Below, piece by piece: positions 56,088 to 64,000 of a stretch of 64,000 nucleotides of DNA (position 1 is its first letter; every line of letters begins with the position of its first letter). A model generated the notes under the pieces. It was not told the origin of the DNA. It ran no database searches and worked only from the letters and a program-made list of their open reading frames with translations. Position numbers and translations under genes: made by a program. Origin of the DNA: Ypsolopha sequella (Eukaryota > Arthropoda > Insecta > Lepidoptera > Ypsolophidae); assembly GCA_934047225.1 (NCBI GenBank), contig OW203985.1, forward strand, positions 4,357,501 through 4,421,500, given 5' to 3'.

Positions 56088-56446
56088 TAATAGTAGTTTA
56101 TGCTACAAGGGCCAAAAGGAATAAATTACGAGGACGATTTAATTTTAAACGTAACCGAGTAATTTATTGCTTTTACGCCCGTGTATCATACTACGTTTTT
56201 CAATGCATAGTGTGAGGAAATGAAAACAAATATAATCTTGTGAACTTTAAATTATGATTGGCTCAAAAGGATTGTATCCAGAGCCGTTAAACAGTGGAAA
56301 AAAAGTATAACATCTATGGTACACAGGAAAAGCTACAGGTTAGCCAACCATTGCAAACAAATAAAAAAATAATAATAATAATAAAGCCCTAGGGCAAAAT
56401 AACCGACTTTCTGTTCGGGCCTTTACGAGCACATGCATTGAAATAT
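56088..56446 (+). repeat. Second copy of the 399-bp element
   Basis: tagtttatgctacaagggcc... to gagcacatgcattgaaa, about 90% identical to 54931-55329. It lacks the central acacgagcgtagcgagtg and a few other short pieces. Confidence 0.75.
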
Positions 56447-56839
56447 TATAAATCGTTACTACTTGCATGAGGGATATTTTATTATGTTTTCTTATTTGAA
56501 CAGTGAGTACTCTTATATAACCACCTTTTATCGACGATTTTTATGCACCAATATAATATCGGGTGACCCGACCCTACCTATCACCTAAGGCATAAAAATG
56601 CACTATGCTAATATATAATAAGACTCGCAGGTTCCATTACAATGGTACGTAGTAAAACTTTATATTCTCTGACAACGGTTACCTTCACCTATAAGCAAAC
56701 TGTACGTTTAGATAAACAAAACAATAAAAGCTCAAGTATATTGAAATAGTAAAGATGTTTTTTTTTTACTTTTGTCAAAAACATTTTTTTTAAACATCTA
56801 TACATTATTAAAGTAGATAAAAATATGTGTCTATACATT
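56447..56839. other. Unassigned AT-rich stretch
   Basis: Nothing recognised. Confidence 0.3.
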
Positions 56840-57030
56840 TTATTAAACATCAGTGGCCAACCATGCATGGGACTGATTGATGGCGGTACATTCAAGGTGC
56901 GAAAGTTTTGGCACAGCGCTCGCCAACCTGCCCGCCTAGCGTGTGTGAGTATGGGCATTTCTTCCAGAGTGGCAAAATCTTAAGAAAGCCTTTGTCCAAC
57001 AGTGGACAAAGACAGGCTGACGGATGGTGC
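56840..57030 (+). repeat. Lepidopteran LINE/SINE 3' repeat, copy 2
   Basis: ctgcccgcctagcgtgtgtg, gagtatgggcatttcttcca and ttgtccaacagtggac, as in 26870-27010 and 62310-62665. Confidence 0.6.
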
Positions 57031-57189
57031 ATTGAATATTTTTTGGGAAAATTTAAATAAATTGTGTTATTAGTATTGCACTAAGGCCAAAATATATATT
57101 TTTTAAATGTTTTTGTTTTCATTCGAGAACCACTCAACTGTTTTGGATGTGGTTTTCTTTAATATTACCGTAGTGACCATGGTTTACGT

Positions 57190-57890
57190 ATAGGCTACGA
57201 GGGGTGTTGATTAAATAACTGCCAACCTGAAAACGGGGTAAAGATTGAATAAACGCTGGTGGAGTCGCGGGCGAAAGGCTAATAAAATCAAAGAAATCGG
57301 CCATAACTTAGAAAATGGCAACCATTTGAGGATTGACGAAACCCCGTCAGCGCCCAAGTCTGCCCATGATTCACGGTAGTCCGTGAAGATTTCATAACTT
57401 CACGAAAATAGACACTCACTCTAATTTATATAAACTTCTATAAAACATCTCATCTCATGCTTTTACAATTTCACGCTATCTTTTACACACACACTATCAC
57501 TCATATTCATCTCACGCACATTCGCAATACACACACACTCCCACCCTAGTAGTAAATATAAACTGATCCCAAGACCACAGTCGTAGGGCTAGGGATACGC
57601 TTATCACTAACACATCCTCACACAATAACACACCCTTACAAACACAAACGCACACACCCTACCACCCTAACACTCACTCCTTTCGTTTTTGTTTAAATTT
57701 ATTTTAATTTTCAAGTGACTTTACCTCAACACAAGGAGAAGGGCGCTGTTACTCCTTACTTACAGGCCTAAAAACCTAGCTAGGAAACAGCAACACTTGT
57801 TATGGTACCACATTGTTCTAGACTAAGCATAAACATGTACACCTTTATCTTTTACACACTTATGGTAAATAAATGAATTTGAATTTGAAT
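57190..57890 (+). repeat. LINE 3' end with GAATTT-type tail
   Basis: A (CA)-rich segment (57480-57680) is followed by tggtaaataaatgaatttga and aatttgaataa at 57862-57892, a poly(A)-signal-like and GAATTT tail typical of lepidopteran LINE ends. No protein frame remains. Confidence 0.45.
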
Positions 57891-58359
57891 AATTTTTACA
57901 GAAAAACATATTTAACAAACACTTTTTTACTTTGTGGCAACGAGAAAAGATGGCAAACAAAACGATAGAAAATTGAGTTACTATTTAGGTAAAAGCAATT
58001 CGTGTCTGCTCTTAAAATAGGGACATCAATTTCCATTATTTTAACAATATTTTGTCAACCGTTTTGAGAAATAATGTTCAGGGAAATTGTATGGCAAATC
58101 TGTTAAACTGAATAAATATAACCAAAACAAAAATTGTCACAAGGCCTGCTTTGAAAATTCAAAGCATTCGTTTTACTGTAATAATTAAGTTAACTGCACG
58201 GGGATCCACAACAAAATTTCTCACTATACGAGTGATATGTTTTTACATTTTATATGGCAACTAATCTAAACTGGCTTTCTACTTATCACATGAATTAATC
58301 CCCTAAGGACGTATTCTCACCAAATTGTCGAAATATTGAAGAAGGGCAAAGTCAAGTAC
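57891..58359. other. Unassigned stretch
   Basis: Nothing recognised. Confidence 0.3.
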
Positions 58360-58480
58360 CTAGAATAAAAGAGCTTGCATGACTGAATTGATGGATGTGA
58401 AAGAATTGAAACGTATGTGAGGATCGTAGCAGATGGAAACCTTTAGTCTCTGCCTTCCTCTTTGGGAGACTGGCGTGATT
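58360..58480 (+). pseudogene. RTE-type LINE tail, second copy
   Basis: gtgaggatcgtagcagatgg and ctctttgggagactggcgtg parallel the window start (15-143) and encode the same DRSxW-type ending. Confidence 0.5.
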
Positions 58481-58567
58481 AGTAAGAACCATTTTTGTAT
58501 TTTTAGAACTGTGTTTTGTAAATACACTGTAAACCACGTTCAAACTTTGTCTTGTCTTTTACTAAAA

Positions 58568-58839
58568 ATATACAAGGTGACTTTTTGATCATCGTCCAAA
58601 TTCATACTGGAGGCTTGATAAGTGATCAGTATCTTGGATCAATAGCAATTTTTGTGAAATTTTTAAAATGAAATTTTGGCTTCCCATAGAAATTCACTTC
58701 CAGTTCCGAGTGAATCACTATGGGGAGTTGAAATTTCATGTTATGTATTTTACAAAGATTGCTATAGATCCATGATACTGATCACTTACCAAGCCACCAG
58801 TATGAATTTGGACGATGATCAAAAAGTCACCTTGTATAT
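58568..58839. mobile_element. Foldback MITE, arms of about 95 bp
   Basis: The left arm atatacaaggtgactttttg... and the right arm ...caaaaagtcaccttgtatat are perfect inverted repeats for the outer 42 bp or more and continue imperfectly (gatcagtatcttggatcaat / attgctatagatccatgata). 272 bp in total. Frames on both strands here are artefacts. Confidence 0.85.
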
Positions 58840-59301
58840 AGATAAGTTTTTCACAACTTTTTGGCCAAGAATATAATTTACGTTCTTTTTGCTCTAACCA
58901 GACACTTTTTTTAATCCTTTTGCAATGGTCTAATCCCAATTATAGTGGACTAGTTTATACACGTGACAGAAATCACTGGCATTCCTATTTCGCGACGTTA
59001 TTTGAATAGAATAAAATACGGCTATAAATATTTGAACGAGCAAGCGAAGTTTTTCGAGTCTACTTTAACAATCCAGCGTTTATATGTATGTATCAATGTT
59101 TTTCCGACGATAACTTGAATATCGTTGATTGAAACGTCATGAAATTTGTTAAGGTGATTACCCACGCCAACGGCCTTGAGCAATCGGCCTCCCCTCCGGG
59201 GAGTTACAGGCGCTGCTCCCCGCATGCCTCTGCGCAGACGCCCCGCGCCCCTCTACAAAGATCGCTAGCGTCGAAATGATTCACACCTCGTAGCGAGGTA
59301 G

Positions 59302-59490
59302 AATAGTACATTACGATACGAGAGCGATGAAACGTTTTCTGACGAGTGTGAGTTTGCGGCACGAGCCGAAGGCGAGTGCTGCAATCACACGAGTCGAGAA
59401 AAAGTTTCTCGCACGAGTTTCGTATAATTTTTTATAGTACAAGCTGCGCGTGCGTAAAGTCGGCATTTTCCGCACGGTGTGCTATAAATA
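59302..59490 (+). repeat. Palindromic interspersed repeat, copy 2
   Basis: 59302-59437 is identical to 9509-9644. The right part diverges (ctgcgcgtgcgtaaagtcgg) but keeps cgcacggtgtgctataaa. Confidence 0.7.
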
Positions 59491-59824
59491 AATTTATGTA
59501 GCATTGTTTTATGCGTAAACCTATACCTATAACTTTTGAAGCTCAATAGGCTGTGGTGCTGTAACAGAGAGATGTGACCATTCTATACCTACTACTACAC
59601 GGTGATATTTTGGTAGTTTTGAAAACAAACTAGTGATTATAGTAATCGCGAACTAGTGGTGATAGTACTGAAATCGCGAAAATATATAAAACATATACAA
59701 TAAAATCGGTTATGTGAGGAAACCCGAAAGTGACCAAGTTGATATTGGGGTCAGACCTTTATAAATCTTGGGCTTGAGCGGTAACAGACGAGCGTCACTT
59801 TGCAGTTGGTAACCGTCAACAGTA
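59491..59824. other. Unassigned stretch
   Basis: Nothing recognised apart from small repeats of aaatcgcgaa. Confidence 0.3.
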
Positions 59825-59984
59825 GGCCCACCATGAGTTTGGCACTCGATATACGTTAGCGACTGCGTAAAATATAATGTATTGGAAATTCTGGTTCCTC
59901 TCGTATACCGCTAGAACCGCTAAACTCATAAAAATGTTTTACGCTGTCGCTAACGTGTATCGAGTGCCAAACTCATGGTAGGCC
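59825..59984. mobile_element. MITE, 160 bp, inverted repeats of about 48 bp
   Basis: ggcccaccatgagtttggca at the left and tgccaaactcatggtaggcc at the right. The pairing continues through gatatacgttagcgactgcg / cgctgtcgctaacgtgtatc. Confidence 0.85.
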
Positions 59985-60217
59985 AGAGGCACAGTATTAT
60001 ACTGTGCCAGAGGATTGAGGTAACTTTAGACGTCGAACCTTGTCGGAGGTAACCGTCTAATGATGGTAGCGTCAGCCGTCGTCGGTTGCGGTCAAACAAT
60101 TTTTCATAAAAAGTTTCTGTTTTTATATTTGAATGATTTTTGAACGATAATGACGAAAAAAAAATATATTGATAAAATAAAATTTTGTTTTATTGATAAA
60201 ATAAAATTTTGTTAAAA

Positions 60218-60284
60218 TTTTAAGCACAGAATTTTAATTGTTATTATAAACTGTATAATAACAATTAAAATTCTGTGCTTAAAA
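60218..60284. repeat. Perfect 31-bp hairpin
   Basis: Arms 60218-60248 and 60254-60284 are exact inverted repeats around aactg (core agcacagaattttaattg). It sits just before the Penelope-like fragment. Confidence 0.9.
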
Positions 60285-60362
60285 ATATTTGTGAGTGTAA
60301 TTACTATCTATAATTATAATTGTGAATGGAATTTAATATAATATGTTATTTAAGCCAGTAGA

Positions 60363-60947
60363 TTAAGGCAGTTACTGCGTTCGCCGAAGGACAAAGAGCC
60401 ACTAAATACCCCCGGTGTTTATTCCATCCCATGTGACTGTGGCAAGAGTTACATCGGTGAGACGAGACGGAACGTGTCAACCAGACTGACGGAACACATT
60501 AGATGCATGAGAAAACTCGATTGCAACGGATCCGCCGTTGCAGACCATGTCGTAAATTCGGATACTACACATTTTATGAGATTCGATAAAGCGAAAGTGT
60601 TAGTTCGTGAAAAGTTATTTGTGCCACGTAAAATTCGCGAATCCATAGAAATAAGCCGACGTCCGAATTTCAATAGAGACAGTGGTTGGGCTTTGCCCGC
60701 GGTGTGGAAACCTGTGCTAAAAACAGTTACCGGATCACTCACAGACTTTACTGAAAGTGACGTAGATACTATAAGTTCCGCGTGTTTATCGTTGTTTGGT
60801 GTCACTCCGGTAATTAATAACGCAAGCCCGGAAGTAACTAATTGTGCGGACGCCCTACCGGTCCGACCACCAATACCATCTGCATCGATGTCATCCCGAG
60901 CCCTCCGAGCCGCAGCCCGCAGTGTGAGGCGTAACGTCGTCGCGTAA
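60363..60947 (+). pseudogene. Penelope-like element, GIY-YIG endonuclease C-terminus (5'-truncated)
   Basis: The frame runs from about 60363 to the stop at 60945-60947. It contains PGVYSIPCDCGKSYIGET, the GIY-YIG signature with the CxC spacer usual in Penelope-like elements, then RRNVSTRLTEH, SAVADHVVNS, KAKVLVREKLFVPRKIRESI and RRPNFNRDSGWALP. These parts cut target DNA for insertion. The reverse transcriptase that should precede it is absent. No stop interrupts the remaining frame. A hammerhead-like motif follows 15 bp downstream, as expected for this class. Confidence 0.85.
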
Positions 60948-60962
60948 ACGTCTTTACTCGCC

Positions 60963-60997
60963 CAGATGAAGGCAGTCTAAATCTGCTGAAACTGGTC
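60963..60997 (+). ncRNA. Hammerhead-like motif of the Penelope-like element
   Basis: cAGATGA (60963-60969; core position U4 replaced by A), stem II ggcag/ctgct (60971-60975 with 60983-60987), then GAAAC (60988-60992) and tggtc|ggc. gcc/ggc could form stem I. Probably a mutated ribozyme. Confidence 0.5.
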
Positions 60998-61285
60998 GGC
61001 TTTCCCGATCATAACACGTATTGAGGTGAGCCGTTTTTATATAAATCATGAATTATCCTCAAGTCTCATTTAATTCTATAATTATTTAAGCTTAGTTAGT
61101 GTTATCATGAATCGATGTATAGTGATTAATTTAAAAAAAGAAATGTTTTTGTTTTTAAAATCTATTAAAGAAAAATACTCAAGTTTCACAAACAAATATA
61201 AAACATAATATTAATTCCTAAATATTTACCTAAATTCAAGGATATTACCACGTTATAAAAAAGATTGGTAAATTCTCAAACCTAC

Positions 61286-61402
61286 CGGAATCGACTCTTC
61301 GATAGTCTTTTGTGCAGACATTGTTGGATCATTGTCTTTGCCTTCCATTTCTGAAGCAATGAATGAGCTTCGAGATTGTGGTGATCCAGACGATGCTTTT
61401 CT
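61286..61402 (-). CDS. Candidate internal exon, related to 62705-62784
   Basis: On the minus strand an acceptor (tatgtttcttag) and a donor (ccg|gtaggt) bound 117 bp, a multiple of three. Phase 0 encodes RKASSGSPQSRSSFIASEME, then GKDNDPTMSAQKTIEESIP. The polar, Lys/Ser-rich peptide has no recognised domain. The 49-bp core (gaaatggaaggcaaagacaa...) is about 80% identical to the exon at 62705-62784. Probably part of a host gene with duplicated exons, or of a gene pair. Confidence 0.5.
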
Positions 61403-61503
61403 CTAAGAAACATAATAAATAACGCTGAATATGTTTTAATACGGAATATAATTTTTAACGTACTAGGCTGTCGGGTGACAGTTGGTAACCCTATGTCATT
61501 AAA

Positions 61504-61936
61504 TAACAAGATGTGACAAATTCGTAATGGTGTAGAAAAAAAACTACATCAAAATAAACAGGGTTGGCTCGACGCAACCTGAAAAATTTTGTAAAGTCAG
61601 CAAAAGCAGCACAATTTTATTGATTAAAAAAAATCAAATATTCAAGTATATATCATCGACAAAGCGTATAAAAGGTACTAAAGAAAGCTTTTTTTCATAT
61701 ATAAAAGATTTTGGATAAAATCAGGCTGATATTAGTACTAACATAGGACATGCAAACCTTATTTTTAAGCACCCATACCGAACATAGTACTTGCTACTTA
61801 TTGACGTAATTTTTTGTCAGAAAATTTGCGTTGTTTTTGCTAACTGTATAAAACGCTCTAGGTTGCGCCTAGCCAACCCGGTTTATTTTGATGTAGTTTT
61901 TTTTCTACATCACTACGAGTTGGTCACATCTTGTTA
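61504..61936. mobile_element. Foldback MITE, arms of about 77 bp
   Basis: Left taacaagatgtgacaaattc..., right ...gagttggtcacatcttgtta; pairing continues through tgtagaaaaaaaactacatc and gggttggct...gcaacct. Only a handful of mismatches. 433 bp, in the interval between the two related exons. Confidence 0.85.
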
Positions 61937-62309
61937 CTCGATGAGATAGTGTTCCCGACTGTATTCTGACAGTCTACTATTCTATACCATAAATTGCCAC
62001 CGAATGACGTTAGCGTAAGCCGTCGGTTGCAGTCGACCATACAACGCTGACAATACCATCAATCGAGTACAGTCGGCGCTGTTTGGCAGCGTCAGCGCGT
62101 CGAATGCAACCAATAGCTGACGCTCACTTCCATTGTTCGATGGTAGTCGCCAACATGGTTCGATATGTGCAGTTACCTACCGTTGTCAACGGCTACCGTT
62201 TTGAAAGTGATGTTCGTTTGTTGGCACACTAAATATTTACAAAATTTCAATAACAATGATATTTGATAGGTGGTAGAGCTGATACGGTATCAGCTCTACT
62301 CAGCTCTAC
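61937..62309. other. Unassigned stretch with inverted GC motifs
   Basis: Motifs such as gttagcgtaagccgtcggtt resemble 60070-60090 (gtagcgtcagccgtcgtcgg) and suggest another decayed foldback element. Confidence 0.3.
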
Positions 62310-62665
62310 TCAGCCCGGGGCTCGACTGTGGAGGTACCACCATCTTATTTGGAGACCCCCTCGAAGTAATTCTGAGGAGAGTAAGAGGACAGCTCACAGG
62401 CAAAAAACCAGGAGACCCACCATGCCTAGGACCGATGGATGGCGGTATATCCATCCCTTATAGCCGGGCCTTATATGGAACAGACCGGTAACGGGCAGCG
62501 GCGTCACTGGTGCGAGGGTTCCGGCACCGCGCTCATCAACCCGCCTGCCCAGCGTGTGTGAGTATGGACAATTCTTCCAGGATGACCACCGGGAATGACA
62601 AAGTCCTGAAACGGCTTATGTCCAGCAGTGGACGAACGAGGCTGATGGATGGATGGAATGACATT
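62310..62665 (+). repeat. Lepidopteran LINE/SINE 3' repeat, copy 3 (longest)
   Basis: Extends farther 5' than the other copies (ggagaccccctcgaagtaat, ctaggaccgatggatggcgg). It ends cagcagtggacgaacgaggc then tgatggatggatgga. The two short plus-strand frames over it are repeat-derived. Confidence 0.6.
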
Positions 62666-62704
62666 ACAGGTTACATGCACAGATTATTTTGAATTAATAT
62701 ATTG

Positions 62705-62784
62705 TCAGGTCTTGGTCTTTTTTGCAGATTTTGTCGGATTATTTTCTTTGCCTTCTGTTTCTGGTGGTCTCTTTTTAGATGCCC
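62705..62784 (-). CDS. Candidate exon, related to 61286-61402
   Basis: Minus-strand acceptor (tgatatattatttcag) precedes 80 bp encoding ASKKRPPETEGKENNPTKSA then KKTKT and TGA (62705-62707). It aligns with the exon at 61286-61402 over EGKxNxPTxSAxKT. The stop makes it either a last exon or a disabled duplicate. Its intron phase differs by one step from the other exon, which weakens the case for clean tandem exon duplication. Confidence 0.4.
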
Positions 62785-63104
62785 CTGAAATAATATATCA
62801 ACTATATGTATTATACCTACAATTCTAGTTATTCAACTATCTCTACATAATATTACAGGTATAAATACCACGGCTTTGATATGCCTGCCTGGGACATATT
62901 TTTCTGAAATGAACTAAAACAAGTATTTCAAATAGTGCTCCGGTCCAAAAAACAGGTCGGAAGCGGAGCTAAACCATATACATAGTCCGAACCTTGATAC
63001 TTGGGTAGTTTATTTAGCTGGATAGAAGTAAAAACAAAATTTTGAGCAACGTTTTTTGCGTGAATTGTTGCTTATAGCTGTTTATAATAATAATTATACC
63101 TATA

Positions 63105-63365
63105 TATTGTCACGATAGGAATCCCCGAGGGGGCTTTGGAGGTGTTTCGAGTGTCTCCACACTCGGTACACCCGCGTTTCACCGACGATAAGTATGTCCC
63201 AACGTGTTTGGTGGTGACTTCGGGCACAAAACATTCAGCAAGTAGTAAGTATTAGTAAATACTATGCACAAAAATTCCGAAAAACTCCTTAGTGCATGCC
63301 CAACCGAGGCTTGAACCTGGATCTCAAAATTGAGAGGCCTGCGTTCTACCCATGAGCTACTATAA
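63105..63365 (-). mobile_element. tRNA-derived SINE, copy 2
   Basis: On the minus strand the tRNA-like head has an A box tagctcatgggtagaac (63343-63359) and a B box ggttcaagcctc (63306-63317). The body matches 30740-31050 (tttgtgcccgaag, cacgttgggaca, ggtgaaacgcgggtg). Confidence 0.75.
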
Positions 63366-63581
63366 TTGTTACCAGTAATTATTCATATCTACTCTACTAT
63401 GGATAATGATTGTGTAGGTAGATTATGTTAGGTACTTACTTACTTTACTGCATGTATTTTCAAAGCTTTTGTAGCCGCTAGTTTATTGTTTTAGGTTTTC
63501 GTGTCATTTTTCTCAATCACATTATATATTTATAATTTTTCTAAAAAAAGTTCCTTGCTAACTCGTCAAACTTCTAGTTTA

Positions 63582-63929
63582 TTATAGTGTCCACGCGCGA
63601 ACTTCACAGCACAATTTATCCTCTAAATAACTAAGTCCATTTCCGAAAGTACTATCTGAACGCACACAAATAAAAATCCTTATAAATATTTTCGCAAACA
63701 TGTCATCAGACGCCAGGGTGCGGTACGTGGCAACGAGTGACACAGCCTCCCCGTCTGAACGCCACTGCTTGACTGATGCCTGCGCCCGCGCAGAGCACCT
63801 CTTAGCCTTTGACCTTGAAATCTTACATATTTCGATATTTTTAATAGGAAAAGTTACTGGATATACTTGAGATATGTTGCATTCAAAGTTCAACAGATTC
63901 TTAATTTTTTGGCGTGTAAATATTTCCAA
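63582..63929 (-). other. Open frame of unknown nature near the window end
   Basis: This 115-codon minus-strand frame contains a GC-richer part (SVKQWRSDGEAVSLVATYRT) between AT-rich ends. No domain, splice signal or repeat was recognised with confidence. Confidence 0.2.
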
Positions 63930-64000
63930 ACGTCATAGCAGATTAGAAGGAGTAGGGAATTTAAGCCAAAAAAACATCATACAGTTGTTATTTTTTTTAA

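Noticed and set aside
58676..58939. Opposing frames of about 66 codons
   Set aside because: They lie on the arms of the foldback MITE at 58568-58839.
62263..62491. Two overlapping plus-strand frames of 66 and 73 codons
   Set aside because: They fall within a dispersed LINE/SINE 3' repeat also present at 26.9 and 56.9 kb.
1..64000. Telomeric TTAGG arrays, rRNA genes, bacterial or viral operons
   Set aside because: No such sequence was seen. All recognisable coding is transposon-derived or short candidate exons.

Overview
The window looks like lepidopteran (moth or butterfly) genomic DNA. It is AT-rich and intron-poor in visible genes, and it is packed with transposable elements of kinds typical of that order: BEL/Pao LTR elements, RNase H-bearing and RTE-type LINEs, Helitrons ending in CTAG, a Penelope-like element, a tRNA-derived SINE and many foldback MITEs. 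The order is an inference from these families. No complete single-copy host gene is visible, only a few short candidate exons.

Left part (1-16 kb). It opens with the 3' tail of an RTE-type LINE (15-143) and a nested palindrome (421-548). An almost full-length non-LTR retrotransposon follows at about 3.8-9.2 kb, with ORF1 (CCHC zinc knuckles) and ORF2 (endonuclease, RT, RNase H). ORF2 carries a premature stop and two damaged catalytic residues. The region 9.5-10.1 kb holds a palindromic repeat found again, identical over 136 bp, at 59.3 kb, then a candidate coiled-coil host exon (9797-9969). A minisatellite of 21 units of 69 bp occupies 12610-14058.

Centre (16-43 kb). A BEL/Pao element (16794-24364) with nearly identical 415/416-bp LTRs and a 5-bp GCTCC target duplication sits inside an older decayed LINE (about 16260-16793 and 24365-24900). 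Its gag and pol lie in one frame separated by a single UGA, which is followed by CUA and lies in an 11-bp hairpin. Pol has two further stops. A second, internally deleted relative lies at 39680-42631, with 452-bp LTRs, target duplication AGTAG and three tandem primer-binding-site-like motifs. Its pol remnant is close to the first element's, but the middle of its LTR is unrelated. Between the two lie LINE tails, Helitron ends, MITEs, a tRNA-headed SINE and a THAP-domain start.

Right part (43-64 kb). A 2.5-kb Helitron (43739-46236, minus strand) keeps only the N-terminal part of its replicase and carries an opposite-strand zinc-ribbon gene. Next come an RTE LINE relic (about 47.9-49.7 kb), further LINE tails, a 399-bp element with a 20-bp target duplication, a Penelope-like GIY-YIG end with a hammerhead-like motif (60363-60992), and two related minus-strand exons (61286-61402, 62705-62784) that look like an exon duplication.

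Five separate copies of one LINE C-terminal domain (11.8, 15.8, 35.1, 47.6 and 55.8 kb) show how often the same family has inserted. All coordinates and sequence comparisons were made by eye. Family names come from recognised motifs, not from database searches.
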